DNA of 64,000 bases. It comes from Pantoea allii (GTDB taxonomy: Bacteria; Pseudomonadota; Gammaproteobacteria; Enterobacterales; Enterobacteriaceae). The stretch is taken from the NCBI RefSeq assembly GCF_002307475.1, contig NZ_NTMH01000012.1:1-64000 (forward strand), given 5' to 3'. Made by a program: the position numbers and the translations under genes. How positions within the stretch are numbered: position 1 is the first letter of the stretch; the number at the start of each line of letters is the position of its first letter. The notes beneath the pieces are model-generated. The model did no database searches. It was not told the DNA's origin and was given only the letters and a program-made list of their open reading frames with translations. Shown here piece by piece: positions 19,486 through 30,252 of this stretch.

Positions 19486-19507
19486 GATCATGTTAAGGGC
19501 TAAATAA

Positions 19508-20650
19508 ATGGCGAAGAGTGATTACTACGAGATTTTAGGCGTCGCCAAATCTGCAGACGAGCGTGAAATCAAAAAGGCTTACAAACGCCTGGCGATGAAA
19601 CATCACCCGGACCGCAATCCCGGTGATAAAGAATCGGAAACCAAATTTAAAGAAGCGAAAGAAGCCTACGAAATTCTGACCGACCCGCAGAAGCGTGCGG
19701 CCTACGATCAGTACGGTCATGCTGCCTTTGAACAAGGTGGTATGGGCGGTGGCGGATACGGCGGTGGCGGCTTTGGCGGCGGTGCAGATTTCAGCGATAT
19801 CTTTGGCGACGTTTTCGGTGACATCTTTGGTGGTGGCCGCCGTCAGCGTGCATCCCGTGGTGCAGATTTGCGCTACAACATGGAGCTGACGCTGGAAGAA
19901 GCGGTTCGCGGCGTGACCAAAGAGATCCGTATTCCGACGCTGGAAGAGTGCGACGTGTGCCATGGCAGCGGCGCAAAAGCGGGCACCAAACCGCAAACCT
20001 GTTCAACCTGTCATGGTGCAGGTCAGGTACAGATGCGTCAGGGCTTCTTCACCGTCCAGCAGGCTTGTCCGACCTGTCACGGTCGCGGCTCGGTGATTAA
20101 AGATCCCTGCAATGCCTGTCACGGCCACGGTCGTGTAGAGAAATCGAAAACCCTGTCGGTGAAAATTCCTGCTGGTGTGGATACGGGTGACCGTATTCGT
20201 CTGAGCGGTGAAGGCGAAGCCGGTGAGCAGGGCGCGCCAGCGGGCGATCTCTACGTTCAGGTGTCGGTGAAAAAACACCCGATCTTTGAGCGTGAAGAGA
20301 ATAACCTGTACTGTGAAGTACCGATTAACTTTGCGATGGCTGCCCTGGGCGGTGAGATTGAAGTGCCCACGCTGGATGGTCGGGTGAAGCTGAAAGTGCC
20401 GGCAGAAACCCAAACCGGCAAGCTGTTCCGCATGCGTGGACGCGGTGTGAAATCGGTGCGCGGCGGTGCGGTAGGCGATCTGCTGTGTCGTGTGGTGGTG
20501 GAAACCCCTGTCAGCCTCAACGACAAGCAAAAAGCGTTACTGCGTGAGCTGGAAGAGAGCTTTGGTGGACCCAGCGGCGAACATAACAGCCCGCGATCCA
20601 AAAGCTTCTTCGACGGCGTGAAGAAATTCTTCGACGACTTAACCCGTTAA
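19508..20650 (+). CDS. dnaJ: Co-chaperone DnaJ (Hsp40)
   Basis: Partner of DnaK that binds unfolded clients and stimulates DnaK ATP hydrolysis. The 380-residue product (E. coli 376) has an N-terminal J domain with HPD in [11 protein letters not shown] (about 33-35). A Gly/Phe-rich linker follows (about 75-105; [15 protein letters not shown]). The zinc region has four CXXCXGXG repeats ([32 protein letters not shown]), and the C-terminal client-binding domain completes it. It is the distal gene of dnaKJ, 102 bases after dnaK, and ends at a strong terminator. Confidence 0.99.
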   Translation: MAKSDYYEILGVAKSADEREIKKAYKRLAMKHHPDRNPGDKESETKFKEAKEAYEILTDPQKRAAYDQYGHAAFEQGGMGGGGYGGGGFGGGADFSDIFGDVFGDIFGGGRRQRASRGADLRYNMELTLEEAVRGVTKEIRIPTLEECDVCHGSGAKAGTKPQTCSTCHGAGQVQMRQGFFTVQQACPTCHGRGSVIKDPCNACHGHGRVEKSKTLSVKIPAGVDTGDRIRLSGEGEAGEQGAPAGDLYVQVSVKKHPIFEREENNLYCEVPINFAMAALGGEIEVPTLDGRVKLKVPAETQTGKLFRMRGRGVKSVRGGAVGDLLCRVVVETPVSLNDKQKALLRELEESFGGPSGEHNSPRSKSFFDGVKKFFDDLTR

Positions 20651-20676
20651 TTCACAGCGGTCTGGCGTGATTAAAA

Positions 20677-20702
20677 ACGGAGAGGAGACTCTCCGTTTTT
20701 TT
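20677..20702 (+). terminator. dnaKJ intrinsic terminator
   Basis: ACGGAGAG-GAGA-CTCTCCGT stem-loop followed by seven T residues, 26 bases after the dnaJ stop. Confidence 0.92.
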
Positions 20703-20909
20703 ATGCGCTCTGCGCGGCTGACACGGTTTCTCGCGCACTTTATGCTGCCACTTTCACCGATATTGTCCTCTTTCCGGCCTGCTCTGGCTCACCCTTTGAT
20801 GTAACAAAACGTCGGACTTAATGTAAAAGCGGATAAATAAGCTTTTTCTCGGGTTCAGTGAATCGTTACACTGCTCGGCATTGTGTTTTCCGCTCAGGAG
20901 GAGTGCGTT

Positions 20910-22088
20910 TTGTCAAAACCTCGTCGTATCAAGCATTTACTGAAAAGTTTTATTGAGAGTGATGCCAGTAACGGCATGGTGCTCATTCTGGCTGCGGTCG
21001 TCGCTATGATCCTCGCTAATGGCGCTTCCACCGCCCAGAGCTACCAGGCTTTGTTGGACACACCGGTACAGATTCGCTTCGGCGAACTGGATATCAGTAA
21101 AAATCTGCTTCTGTGGATAAACGATGCGCTCATGGCGCTCTTTTTCCTGCTGATTGGTCTGGAAGTGAAGCGCGAACTGATCTCTGGTGAACTCGCCAGT
21201 CGCGATCGGGCCATCTTTCCGGTTATCGCCGCAGTCGGTGGCATGGCAGCACCTGCCATTGTGTTTTTGCTGTTTAACCATGGTGATGAGATTGCCCGAA
21301 ATGGCTGGGCGATTCCTACTGCTACTGATATCGCGTTTGCGCTCGGCGTGCTTGCCCTGCTTGGCAGTCGTGTTCCGCCCGCCCTGAAGGTGTTCCTGAT
21401 GGCGCTGGCGATTATCGACGACCTGGGTGCCATCGTCATCATCGCGCTGTTTTACACCAGCGACCTGTCTGTGATGTCCCTGAGCGTGGCGGCAGGCGCT
21501 ATCGTGGTGCTGGCCGTGCTGAACCGCTGTAACGTGCGGAACATCGCGGTATACATGCTGGTTGGGATGGTGTTGTGGACCGCAGTTCTGAAGTCTGGCG
21601 TGCATGCCACGCTGGCGGGCGTCATTGTGGGCTTCTTCGTGCCGTTGGAAGAGAAAAACGGTCATTCGCCAGCGGAACACCTTGCGCACGGTTTAATGCC
21701 GTGGGTGAACTGGTTGATTCTGCCGTTGTTTGCCTTTGCTAACGCTGGCATTTCGCTGACGGGCATCACCTTTGGCGACGTGCTGTCGCCGGAGCCGCTG
21801 GGTATCATCCTGGGCCTGTTAATCGGTAAGCCACTGGGGATTACGTTGTTTTGCTGGCTGGCGGTGAAGCTGAGGCTGGCAGCCTTGCCTGGCGGTACGA
21901 CTATTCGCGATATCATGGCGATTGGCGTGCTGTGCGGCATTGGCTTTACCATGTCGATATTTATCAGTTCGCTAGCCTTTGACGCTGCCCACGAGCAGTT
22001 AGTGACGTTCTCTAAGCTCGGTATCCTTAGTGGTTCACTGCTCTCCGCCGTGCTGGGCTACACCTTATTGCGCATCAAGCTGCGATAA
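20910..22088 (+). CDS. nhaA: Na+/H+ antiporter NhaA
   Basis: Inner-membrane antiporter that expels Na+ in exchange for protons. A TTG start at 20910 is supported by a perfect AGGAGG ribosome-binding site (20896-20901) eight bases upstream and by E. coli NhaA length (392 here, 388 there). The frame is open back to a GTG at 20883, but the AGGAGG would then lie inside the gene. About 12 hydrophobic segments are visible. The key aspartate pair is in [17 protein letters not shown], with [16 protein letters not shown] and [15 protein letters not shown] nearby. The regulator gene nhaR, which follows nhaA in E. coli, is absent. Confidence 0.96.
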   Translation: MSKPRRIKHLLKSFIESDASNGMVLILAAVVAMILANGASTAQSYQALLDTPVQIRFGELDISKNLLLWINDALMALFFLLIGLEVKRELISGELASRDRAIFPVIAAVGGMAAPAIVFLLFNHGDEIARNGWAIPTATDIAFALGVLALLGSRVPPALKVFLMALAIIDDLGAIVIIALFYTSDLSVMSLSVAAGAIVVLAVLNRCNVRNIAVYMLVGMVLWTAVLKSGVHATLAGVIVGFFVPLEEKNGHSPAEHLAHGLMPWVNWLILPLFAFANAGISLTGITFGDVLSPEPLGIILGLLIGKPLGITLFCWLAVKLRLAALPGGTTIRDIMAIGVLCGIGFTMSIFISSLAFDAAHEQLVTFSKLGILSGSLLSAVLGYTLLRIKLR

Positions 22089-22094
22089 AAAAGC

Positions 22095-22131
22095 CATTGC
22101 TGCAACACATTCATCCGGTGTTGCAGCAATG
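22095..22131 (-). terminator. Strong hairpin with its T-tract on the minus strand, after nhaA
   Basis: A perfect 14-base stem (CATTGCTGCAACAC / GTGTTGCAGCAATG) with a 9-base loop. On the minus strand it is followed by GC and six T residues (plus-strand AAAAAA at 22087-22092), making an intrinsic terminator for leftward transcription. On the plus strand no T-tract follows. It may serve nhaA mRNA only as a 3' stem. Confidence 0.7.
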
Positions 22132-22444
22132 CTGGTTCCTGTCTCAACATCTCAATATGGCCTGTGATCCACGATGACATCGCGCATTGACTGGCTGTTA
22201 TCGTGTTGCTCTGCGGCCGGTCTGAACTCGCAAGCACGCCGTGATTGACCTTCTCTGTTAACCCTGGGCCTGATAACCCGACAGAGGGCTCGTGAGAGAG
22301 GCTGTCCGGGGCGCTACGGGCCTGAACCTGGGGCAGCATGGTTCGGCAGGTTGAGAACAGTGCAGAGGCGGTGGGTTGTCTGGCAGGGCAGGAAGATAAA
22401 GTCAGGAAGAGACAGTCGCCTGGCGGCGCTAAATAGCAGGCATA
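22132..22444. other. Unassigned region between nhaA and rpsT
   Basis: About 310 bases without a recognisable gene, flanked on both sides by hairpins whose T-tracts serve leftward transcription. A minus-strand frame is open across it but has no known family, an odd composition, and covers both hairpins. A leftward small RNA or a decayed gene is possible; nothing more can be said from sequence alone. Confidence 0.35.
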
Positions 22445-22446
22445 AA

Positions 22447-22470
22447 AAAACCGGCGTAGCGCCGGTTCTT
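22447..22470 (-). terminator. rpsT intrinsic terminator
   Basis: On the minus strand, AACCGGCG / CGCCGGTT with a 3-base loop is followed by further T residues (plus-strand AAAAAAA at 22444-22450). It lies about 25 bases after the rpsT stop. Confidence 0.9.
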
Positions 22471-22496
22471 TCAACAAAGCGATGAACAAATGGCGA

Positions 22497-22760
22497 TTAA
22501 GCCAGTTTGTTGATCTGTGCAGTCAGGTTTGCTTTATAACGTGCAGCTTTGTTTTTGTGGATCAGACCTTTAGCAGCCTGACGGTCCACGATTGGTTGCA
22601 TTTCATTAAATGCGTTCTGCGCAGCAGCTTTGTCGCCTGAAGCGATCGCCGCGTATACTTTCTTAACGAAGGTACGCATCATAGAGCGACGGCTTGCATT
22701 ATGCTTGCGACGTTTCTCAGATGTTACGGCACGTTTCTTAGCTGATTTGATATTAGCCAA
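22497..22760 (-). CDS. rpsT: 30S ribosomal protein S20
   Basis: Small basic ribosomal protein that binds 16S rRNA. The 87-residue product begins [20 protein letters not shown] after the initiator and ends in TAQINKLA. It starts at TTG 22760, as in E. coli where the UUG start takes part in S20 autoregulation. A GGGAG ribosome-binding site precedes it at normal spacing. An upstream in-frame start at 22793 would add residues with no homology. Confidence 0.97.
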   Translation of the reverse strand: MANIKSAKKRAVTSEKRRKHNASRRSMMRTFVKKVYAAIASGDKAAAQNAFNEMQPIVDRQAAKGLIHKNKAARYKANLTAQINKLA

Positions 22761-22807
22761 GGTCCAACTCCCAAATATGTTCGATAGAGACAAATCAAAG
22801 GCCGAGG

Positions 22808-22836
22808 ACTATGCCTTTTGGACCTTCTGTTGTCAA
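22808..22836 (-). promoter_or_regulatory. rpsT promoter
   Basis: On the minus strand, TTGACA (22836-22831) and CATAGT (22813-22808) are separated by 17 bases, about 48 bases upstream of the rpsT start. This resembles the proximal rpsT promoter of E. coli as I recall it. Confidence 0.75.
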
Positions 22837-23018
22837 TGGATTTGTGCAAATAAGCGTCGTTACTCGTGATAACCTGTACGACACTCGGTTACGTATTTGA
22901 TGGCGCAAGATTCTACCAGCTTCCGCTCCCTGAATACAGTATTTCGCAACAAAATTCTCTCAACGGCTCTGCATGTCAGTAATTACGGCCTGTTACGCAT
23001 GAAAGGCGTGTTCACGGG

Positions 23019-23047
23019 TTAACCTTGACGGCTTTCGAGGGTATAAT
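23019..23047 (+). promoter_or_regulatory. Candidate ribF promoter
   Basis: TTAACC (23019-23024) and a perfect TATAAT (23042-23047) are separated by 17 bases, 29 bases before the ribF ATG. The remainder of the rpsT-ribF gap (22837-23018) shows no gene. Confidence 0.55.
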
Positions 23048-23076
23048 CCGCCGATTTCCACAGGTTTGAGTCAGCC

Positions 23077-24003
23077 ATGAAGTTTATCCGCGGTATTCAT
23101 AATCTTAATGCGCAGCATCACGGCTGCGTTTTGACCATCGGTAATTTCGATGGTGTGCACCGCGGTCATCAGGCGCTGATGGGGCGGTTGCTGGAAGAAG
23201 GACGCAAACGTAATTTGCCAGTGATGGTCATGGTGTTTGAACCGCAGCCGCTAGAACTCTTTGCGGGCGAAAGCGCACCCGCCAGGCTCACCCGCTTGCG
23301 GGAAAAGCTAAAATACCTGGCAGAAATTGGCGTGGATTACGTGCTGTGTGTGCGTTTTGACCATCGCTTTGCCGCGTTATCGGCGCAGAGTTTTATCAGC
23401 GAACTGCTGGTGAACAAACTGGGCGTCAACTATCTGGCTGTCGGGGATGATTTCCGCTTTGGCGCTGGTCGCCAGGGGGATTTCCTGCTATTACAGAAAG
23501 CCGGTGCCCAGTATGGTTTTGATGTGGTCAGCACAGAAACGTTTTGTGATGGCGGTAAGCGCATCAGCAGCACAGCGGTGCGTCAGGCACTGGCTGAGGA
23601 CAACTTAGCGCTGGCGCAGTCGCTATTGGGCCATCCTTTCAGTATCTCAGGGCGCGTCGTGCACGGTGATGCACTGGGACGGACACTGGGGTTCCCTACG
23701 GCCAATATCCCGTTACGGCGCTGCGTATCGCCGGTCAAAGGCGTTTATGCGGTTGAAGTCGAGGGCCTGGGGCCAACGCCGCTGCCCGGCGTGGCCAATA
23801 TTGGTACGCGCCCAACGGTAAAAGGTTTACGCCAACAGCTTGAAGTTCACCTGTTGGACATCAATATGGATCTCTATGGTCGCCACATTGATGTGGTGTT
23901 GAAGCAGAAAATACGAAACGAGCAGCGCTTTGCTTCACTGGATGCGTTGAAAGAGCAAATTGCGAAAGATACGGTAACGGCCCGACAATTTTTTGGTCTG
24001 TAA
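23077..24003 (+). CDS. ribF: Bifunctional riboflavin kinase / FAD synthetase
   Basis: Makes FMN from riboflavin and then FAD from FMN. The 308-residue product has an N-terminal adenylyltransferase domain (about 1-185) with TIGNFDGVHRGHQALM and the C-terminal helix motif ISSTAVRQAL. A flavokinase domain follows (about 187-308) with GRVVHGDALGRTLGFPTANI and GVANIGTRPTV. It heads the ribF-ileS-lspA-fkpB-ispH cluster; ileS begins 29 bases downstream. Confidence 0.98.
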   Translation: MKFIRGIHNLNAQHHGCVLTIGNFDGVHRGHQALMGRLLEEGRKRNLPVMVMVFEPQPLELFAGESAPARLTRLREKLKYLAEIGVDYVLCVRFDHRFAALSAQSFISELLVNKLGVNYLAVGDDFRFGAGRQGDFLLLQKAGAQYGFDVVSTETFCDGGKRISSTAVRQALAEDNLALAQSLLGHPFSISGRVVHGDALGRTLGFPTANIPLRRCVSPVKGVYAVEVEGLGPTPLPGVANIGTRPTVKGLRQQLEVHLLDINMDLYGRHIDVVLKQKIRNEQRFASLDALKEQIAKDTVTARQFFGL

Positions 24004-24032
24004 CCTGAGCGAAAAACGGAATCGAGAATCTG

Positions 24033-26852
24033 ATGAGTGACTATAAATCAACCCTGAATTTGCCGGAAACGGGGTTCCCCATGCGTGGCGATCTGGCCAA
24101 GCGCGAACCGGGAATGCTGCAACGTTGGTATGATGACAATCTGTACGGCATCATCCGCGAAGCCAAGAAAGGGAAAAAAACCTTTATCCTGCATGATGGC
24201 CCTCCTTATGCGAACGGCAGCATTCATATTGGTCACTCCGTTAACAAGATTCTGAAAGACATTATTGTGAAGTCTAAAGGCATGGCAGGTTACGACTCGC
24301 CTTATGTGCCGGGCTGGGACTGTCACGGTTTGCCTATCGAGCATAAAGTTGAGCAGATGATCGGCAAGCCGGGCGAAAAAGTCAGCGCCGCCGAATTCCG
24401 CGCCGCCTGCCGTCAGTATGCCGCCGAACAGGTTGAGGGGCAAAAAGCCGACTTTATTCGCCTGGGCGTGCTGGGTGACTGGGATCGTCCTTACCTCACC
24501 ATGGACTTCACCACCGAAGCCAATATCATTCGTGCGCTGGGTAAAATTATCGGCAATGGCCATCTGCATAAAGGCGCGAAGCCGGTGCACTGGTGCATGG
24601 ATTGCCGTTCTGCGCTGGCCGAAGCCGAAGTGGAATACTACGACAAAACCTCGCCGTCCATCGACGTGATGTTCAATGCCCTTGATGCCGATGCGGTGCG
24701 TGCAGCCTTTGGCGTCACCGCCTCAGAAGGCCCGGTTTCGCTGGTGATCTGGACCACAACACCATGGACCATTCCGGCTAACCGCGGCATTTCACTGCAC
24801 CCTGAGTTCGAATACCAGCTACTGCAGATTGATGGCCGCAGCCTGATCCTGGCAAAAGATCTGGTTGAGAGCGTGATGAAACGCGCAGGCATCAGCGACT
24901 GGACCGTGCTGGGTGAGTGCCAGGGCGCGGCACTGGAATTGCAACTGTTCCAGCATCCGTTGCTTGAGCAGATTCAGTCCAAAGTCGTCTTAGGCGAACA
25001 CGTCACGCTGGATGCCGGTACGGGTGCCGTTCACACTGCCCCCGGTCATGGCCCGGATGACTACGTGATTGGTCAGAAATATGGTCTGGAGACGGCGAAT
25101 CCGGTCGGCCCCGATGGCGCCTACCTGCCAGGGACTTATCCCGGTCTTGACGGCATCAACGTCTTTAAAGCCAACGACATGATCGTTGAACTGCTGAAAG
25201 AGAAGGGTGCCCTGCTGCATGTTGAAAAACTGCTGCACAGCTACCCGCACTGCTGGCGTCATAAAACCCCGATTATATTCCGTGCCACGCCGCAGTGGTT
25301 TATCAGCATGGATCAGAAAGGCCTGCGTGCTCAATCACTGCAGGAGATCAAAGGCGTTCAGTGGATTCCGGACTGGGGCCAGGCGCGAATTGAATCCATG
25401 GTTGCCAACCGCCCTGACTGGTGTATTTCCCGTCAGCGTACCTGGGGCGTGCCCATGGCGCTGTTCGTGCATAAAGAGACCGAAGCGCTGCATCCTGAAA
25501 CCCTGGCGCTGATGGAAAAAGTGGCCCAGCGTGTTGAGCAAGAGGGCATTCAGGCCTGGTGGGATCTCGATCCGCGCGATCTGATGGGCGACGATGCCGA
25601 TCACTACGTTAAAGTGCCGGACACCCTGGACGTCTGGTTTGATTCCGGTTCAACCAGCTATTCGGTTGTCGATGCCCGTCCGGAGTTTGGCGGCAATACA
25701 CCGGATATGTATCTGGAAGGTTCGGATCAGCATCGTGGCTGGTTTATGTCTTCGCTGATGATTTCCACGGCGATGAAGGGCAAAGCGCCTTATCGTCAGG
25801 TGCTGACGCACGGTTTCACCGTCGATGGTCAGGGCCGCAAGATGTCGAAATCCATTGGCAATACCGTTGCGCCGCAGGATGTGATGGACAAACTGGGTGC
25901 GGACATTTTACGCCTGTGGGTCGCCTCTACCGATTACTCGGGTGAGATGGCGGTATCGGACGAAATCCTGAAACGTTCTGCGGATGCCTACCGTCGCATC
26001 CGTAATACGGCGCGCTTCCTGTTAGCCAACCTGAGCGGCTTTAATCCGCTAACCGATCTGGTTAAGCCGGAAGAGATGGTGGTGGTCGATCGCTGGGCTG
26101 TCGGACGTGCGCAGGCTGCGCAGGCTGATATCGTTGCCTCCTACGAGAACTACGATTTCCACGAGGTGATTCAGCGCCTGATGCAGTTCTGCTCCGTGGA
26201 AATGGGGTCGTTCTACCTCGATATCATCAAAGACCGCCAGTACACCGCGAAAGGCGACAGCCTGGCGCGTCGCAGCTGCCAGTCGGCACTGTGGCACATT
26301 GTTGAGGCGCTGGTGCGCTGGATGGCACCGATCATGTCTTTCACGGCCGACGAAATCTGGGGCTATCTGCCAGGCGATCGGGCGAAGTACGTGTTCACAG
26401 AAGAGTGGTATACCGGCCTGTTTGGTCTGCCAGAAAACGAAGCGCTGAACGATGCGTACTGGGCAGAACTGCTTAAAGTACGTGGTGAAGTGAACAAGGT
26501 GATCGAGCAGGCGCGTAGCGACAAACGTATCGGCGGCGCGCTGGAAGCGTCCGTGACGCTGTATGCCGATGCGGACCTGGCGACGAAACTGCAGGCGTTA
26601 GGTAACGAACTGCGTTTTGTGCTGCTGACCTCTGGCGCACAGGTTGCTGATTACGCCCAGGCAGGCGGTGACGCGCAGCAGAGCGAACTGTTAAAAGGTC
26701 TGAAAATCGGCCTGAATAAAGCAGAAGGCGAGAAATGCCCTCGCTGCTGGCACTACACTACTGACGTCGGTCAGAATCCCGAGCACGCTGCGGTGTGCGG
26801 TCGCTGTTACACCAACGTAGCCGGAAACGGCGAAGAGCGTAAGTTTGCCTGA
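24033..26852 (+). CDS. ileS: Isoleucyl-tRNA synthetase
   Basis: Class I synthetase that charges tRNA-Ile and edits mischarged valine. The 939-residue product (E. coli 938) shows HIGH at residues 65-68 ([11 protein letters not shown]) and KMSKS at 603-607. An editing insertion in between contains [13 protein letters not shown]. The C-terminal zinc-binding region has CPRCWHYT and CGRCYTN. Its TGA shares one base with the ATG of lspA (26852), suggesting coupled translation. Confidence 0.99.
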   Translation: MSDYKSTLNLPETGFPMRGDLAKREPGMLQRWYDDNLYGIIREAKKGKKTFILHDGPPYANGSIHIGHSVNKILKDIIVKSKGMAGYDSPYVPGWDCHGLPIEHKVEQMIGKPGEKVSAAEFRAACRQYAAEQVEGQKADFIRLGVLGDWDRPYLTMDFTTEANIIRALGKIIGNGHLHKGAKPVHWCMDCRSALAEAEVEYYDKTSPSIDVMFNALDADAVRAAFGVTASEGPVSLVIWTTTPWTIPANRGISLHPEFEYQLLQIDGRSLILAKDLVESVMKRAGISDWTVLGECQGAALELQLFQHPLLEQIQSKVVLGEHVTLDAGTGAVHTAPGHGPDDYVIGQKYGLETANPVGPDGAYLPGTYPGLDGINVFKANDMIVELLKEKGALLHVEKLLHSYPHCWRHKTPIIFRATPQWFISMDQKGLRAQSLQEIKGVQWIPDWGQARIESMVANRPDWCISRQRTWGVPMALFVHKETEALHPETLALMEKVAQRVEQEGIQAWWDLDPRDLMGDDADHYVKVPDTLDVWFDSGSTSYSVVDARPEFGGNTPDMYLEGSDQHRGWFMSSLMISTAMKGKAPYRQVLTHGFTVDGQGRKMSKSIGNTVAPQDVMDKLGADILRLWVASTDYSGEMAVSDEILKRSADAYRRIRNTARFLLANLSGFNPLTDLVKPEEMVVVDRWAVGRAQAAQADIVASYENYDFHEVIQRLMQFCSVEMGSFYLDIIKDRQYTAKGDSLARRSCQSALWHIVEALVRWMAPIMSFTADEIWGYLPGDRAKYVFTEEWYTGLFGLPENEALNDAYWAELLKVRGEVNKVIEQARSDKRIGGALEASVTLYADADLATKLQALGNELRFVLLTSGAQVADYAQAGGDAQQSELLKGLKIGLNKAEGEKCPRCWHYTTDVGQNPEHAAVCGRCYTNVAGNGEERKFA

Positions 26853-27355
26853 TGAGTAAACCTGTTTTCTCCACCGGATTGCGCTGGCTGTGGCTGGTGC
26901 TGTTAGTTATCGTTGTTGATTTCGTCAGCAAGCAGTGGGTAATGAACAACATGATGCTGCATGAAACGCAGCCGCTAATGCCGTTCCTTAACCTGTTCTA
27001 TGCGCACAACTACGGCGCAGCGTTCAGTTTCCTTGCTGATAAAGGCGGCTGGCAGCGCTGGTTCTTTGCCGGTATTGCGCTGGCAATTGTGATCTCGTTG
27101 CTGGTGATGATGTACCGCAACAGCGCCAGTCAGAAGATAGCCAATATCGCCTATGCATTGATCATTGGCGGCGCAGTGGGCAATCTGTTTGACCGTTCGT
27201 ATCATGGCTTCGTGGTGGATTTTATCGATTTCTATGTCGGTAACTGGCACTTTGCTACATTTAATATCGCTGACTGCGGCATCTGTATCGGTGCCGCGTT
27301 GGTGGTGCTGGAGGGCTTTTTCAACCCTTCCAGCAAGCAGGTTAAAAAAGGGTAA
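26852..27355 (+). CDS. lspA: Lipoprotein signal peptidase (signal peptidase II)
   Basis: Inner-membrane aspartyl protease that cleaves the signal peptide of diacylated prolipoproteins. The 167-residue product has four hydrophobic segments. The conserved regions are [17 protein letters not shown], and the two active-site aspartates in [20 protein letters not shown]. It overlaps ileS by one base and is followed after three bases by fkpB. Confidence 0.98.
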   Translation: MSKPVFSTGLRWLWLVLLVIVVDFVSKQWVMNNMMLHETQPLMPFLNLFYAHNYGAAFSFLADKGGWQRWFFAGIALAIVISLLVMMYRNSASQKIANIAYALIIGGAVGNLFDRSYHGFVVDFIDFYVGNWHFATFNIADCGICIGAALVVLEGFFNPSSKQVKKG

Positions 27356-27358
27356 AGC

Positions 27359-27829
27359 ATGACTGAGTCTGTACAGGGCGACAGCGCGGTGTTGTTGCAT
27401 TTCGTCATGAAGCTGGAAGACGGCTCTGTGGCAGAATCCACCCGCGCCAACGGTAAACCTGCGCTGTTTCGGCTCGGCGACGGTAGCCTGTCTGGCCCGC
27501 TGGAGCAGGCACTGTTGGGATTAAAAGCGGGTGAAAAACATCATTTCACGCTGGCGCCAGAAGATGCCTTTGGCAGCGTCAGTCCCGATCTTATCCAGTA
27601 CTTTTCCCGTCGTGATTTTATCGATACGGGTGAGCCGGAGATCGGTGCCATCATGCTGTTTACCGGAATGGGCGGTAGTGAAATGCCGGGCGTGATTCGG
27701 GAGATTTCCGGTGATTCAATCACTGTGGATTTCAATCATCCGCTGGCAGGCCACCGCGTTCAGTTTGATATTGAGGTGCTGGATATCGATCCGGCACTGG
27801 AGGCGAACAATGCAAATTCTGCTGGCTAA
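27359..27829 (+). CDS. fkpB: FKBP-type peptidyl-prolyl cis-trans isomerase FkpB (SlpA)
   Basis: Cytosolic prolyl isomerase with an inserted chaperone flap, of the SlyD/SlpA type. The 156-residue product follows E. coli FkpB (149 residues) through [12 protein letters not shown] and then carries seven extra residues (NNANSAG) that run into ispH. Conserved parts are [31 protein letters not shown] and [16 protein letters not shown]. The 20-base overlap with ispH implies tight translational coupling. Confidence 0.95.
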   Translation: MTESVQGDSAVLLHFVMKLEDGSVAESTRANGKPALFRLGDGSLSGPLEQALLGLKAGEKHHFTLAPEDAFGSVSPDLIQYFSRRDFIDTGEPEIGAIMLFTGMGGSEMPGVIREISGDSITVDFNHPLAGHRVQFDIEVLDIDPALEANNANSAG

Positions 27830-28760
27830 TCCACGTGGTTTTTGTGCGGGTGTCGATCGTGCCATCAGCATTGTTGAAAACGCACTCACCCTGTTTGGCG
27901 CGCCGGTTTATGTGCGTCATGAAGTGGTACATAACCGCTACGTGGTGGACAGCCTGCGTCAGCGCGGGGCCATTTTTATTGAGCAGATCGCGGAAGTGCC
28001 CGATGGCGCTATCCTGATCTTCTCTGCCCACGGCGTGTCTCAGGCGGTGCGCAATGAGGCGAAGGGGCGTGAGCTCACCGTCTTTGATGCCACCTGTCCC
28101 TTAGTCACTAAAGTTCATATGGAAGTCGCCCGTGCCAGCCGTCGGGGTGAAGAGTCGGTGCTGATTGGTCACGCAGGCCATCCGGAAGTGGAAGGCACCA
28201 TGGGGCAGTACAATAACCCCAAGGGCGGGATGTATCTGGTGGAGTCGCCGGACGACGTCTGGAAACTGGACGTTAAAGATGACAACCGCCTGTCCTTTAT
28301 GACCCAAACCACGTTGTCGGTGGATGATACGTCAGACGTGATTGATGCGCTGCGCGCCCGTTTCCCGAAAATCGTGGGGCCACGCAAAGACGATATTTGC
28401 TATGCCACCACCAACCGTCAGGAAGCCGTAAGGGCAATGTCGCAACAGGCCGATGTGGTGCTGGTGGTCGGATCGAAAAACTCGTCCAACTCCAATCGCC
28501 TGGCCGAGCTGGCACAGCGCATGGGTAAAGCTGCCTATCTGATTGATGATGCGGCGGACATTCAGCCTGAGTGGGTAGTCTCTGTAGGTTGTGTTGGCGT
28601 TACGGCCGGTGCGTCAGCGCCCGATATTCTGGTTCAGAACGTGATTGCTCGCCTGCAGGAACTGGGCGGTGGCGAAGCGAGAGTGCTGGAAGGGCGGGAA
28701 GAAAACATTGTGTTTGAAGTCCCCAAAGAGTTGCGGGTTGACGTCCGCAATGTGCAGTAA
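27810..28760 (+). CDS. ispH: 4-hydroxy-3-methylbut-2-enyl diphosphate reductase
   Basis: Iron-sulfur enzyme that makes isopentenyl and dimethylallyl diphosphate, the last step of the MEP isoprenoid pathway. ATG at 27810 gives 316 residues, as in E. coli; the open frame upstream belongs to fkpB in another frame. The three cluster cysteines are in [14 protein letters not shown] (Cys12), [11 protein letters not shown] and [13 protein letters not shown]. It ends the ribF-ileS-lspA-fkpB-ispH cluster at an intrinsic terminator. Confidence 0.98.
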   Translation: MQILLANPRGFCAGVDRAISIVENALTLFGAPVYVRHEVVHNRYVVDSLRQRGAIFIEQIAEVPDGAILIFSAHGVSQAVRNEAKGRELTVFDATCPLVTKVHMEVARASRRGEESVLIGHAGHPEVEGTMGQYNNPKGGMYLVESPDDVWKLDVKDDNRLSFMTQTTLSVDDTSDVIDALRARFPKIVGPRKDDICYATTNRQEAVRAMSQQADVVLVVGSKNSSNSNRLAELAQRMGKAAYLIDDAADIQPEWVVSVGCVGVTAGASAPDILVQNVIARLQELGGGEARVLEGREENIVFEVPKELRVDVRNVQ

Positions 28761-28779
28761 CCGCACACTTGCAGTTATC

Positions 28780-28806
28780 AAAAGGCCGACTCTGTTCGGC
28801 CTTTTT
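28780..28806 (+). terminator. ispH intrinsic terminator
   Basis: AAAGGCCGA / TCGGCCTTT stem with a 6-base loop and five T residues ending at 28806, about 20 bases after the ispH stop. Confidence 0.9.
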
Positions 28807-28964
28807 GCTTTTCAGACCAGGCCTGCGGCAGCTGAAATTGCTTTTACTGATAATCCGCCTTGCCTGGCATAAAAATTCTTATTATCCCTGATAAAGAGTG
28901 GCGCAGTTGTTATCTCATCGTTAACCTGATTGCGCTTGCATGCATAGTTTTGTTTTAGGAATGA

Positions 28965-29786
<822 letters not shown>

Positions 29787-29840
29787 TGGGTTTACCTGTG
29801 TGATGTGGTTATTTCAATCGCTAATGAATTGATTGAAAAG

Positions 29841-29864
29841 GGCAATTTTTTAATTGCCCTTAAT
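29841..29864 (+). terminator. Candidate dapB terminator hairpin
   Basis: GGGCAATT and AATTGCCC repeat in inverted order around a short TT-rich centre, followed by TTAATTTTATTT. It lies about 55 bases after the dapB stop. Confidence 0.6.
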
Positions 29865-29957
29865 TTTATTTAAAATAAGGTCTTTGGCTAATTTTTTCAG
29901 TGAGTGGCTCAAAAGAATGGTTATCGCGTCCCTGTTTTTGTCATAAACCTGTTAATT

Positions 29958-29973
29958 TTGACCATTTGGTCAA
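29958..29973. promoter_or_regulatory. RutR-type operator upstream of carA
   Basis: TTGACCATTTGGTCAA is an exact match to the RutR consensus TTGACCA-NN-TGGTCAA. The symmetry extends to a perfect 28-base palindrome (29952-29979) of two 13-base arms. RutR, the uracil/thymine-sensing regulator, binds the carAB control region in E. coli. rutR itself is not in the window. Confidence 0.85.
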
Positions 29974-30014
29974 AATTAATCGTGTGCACTATCAGAATAA
30001 ACGTTGATTGCGAT

Positions 30015-30030
30015 TGGCAAACGATTATTC
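30015..30030 (+). promoter_or_regulatory. Possible PurR site upstream of carA
   Basis: TGGCAAACGATTATTC retains GCAAACG and part of the other half of the PurR consensus ACGCAAACGTTTGCGT. PurR represses carAB in E. coli. The right half is poor. Confidence 0.35.
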
Positions 30031-30114
30031 GGCTGTGTTTACCCCTGTTTTTGCCGCTTATCCTCTGCATTTTCGTTCTGAGCCCGAAAAGATGTTAAAA
30101 ATGTTGCTTCAGGG

Positions 30115-30143
30115 TGGACAAGTATCAGGACGATCATTAGAAT
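30115..30143 (+). promoter_or_regulatory. carA upstream promoter (P1-like)
   Basis: TGGACA (30115-30120) and TAGAAT (30138-30143) are separated by 17 bases, each one base from consensus. E. coli carAB has an upstream pyrimidine-controlled promoter P1 in this position. Confidence 0.7.
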
Positions 30144-30190
30144 GCGCGCAATTTGCCAAAAATTGACCACTCAGGCAGTTTTTGCATTGA

Positions 30191-30219
30191 TTCAGATCAC
30201 TATTATGAATTAATATGCA
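30191..30219 (+). promoter_or_regulatory. carA downstream promoter (P2-like)
   Basis: TTCAGA (30191-30196) and TATGCA (30214-30219) are separated by 17 bases, and the -10 lies inside the first ArgR box. This is the layout of the arginine-repressed promoter P2 of E. coli carAB. Confidence 0.5.
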
Positions 30220-30242
30220 GATATTGTGACTGTTTATTCCCT
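30204..30242 (+). promoter_or_regulatory. Tandem ArgR boxes at the carA downstream promoter
   Basis: Two 18-base ARG boxes, TATGAATTAATATGCAGA (30204-30221) and TGTGACTGTTTATTCCCT (30225-30242), are separated by exactly 3 bases, the spacing needed for an ArgR hexamer. The first closely matches the consensus WNTGAATWWWWATTCANW; the second is weaker. Confidence 0.85.
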
Positions 30243-30252
30243 GGAGGATGTT

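Noticed and set aside
22058-22489. A 143-codon minus-strand frame between nhaA and rpsT
   Set aside because: It covers both terminator hairpins and the nhaA end, and no family was recognised. The region is kept only as a possible sRNA locus.
29904-30098. A 64-codon frame upstream of carA
   Set aside because: It spans the RutR palindrome and PurR-like site and is better explained as regulatory DNA.
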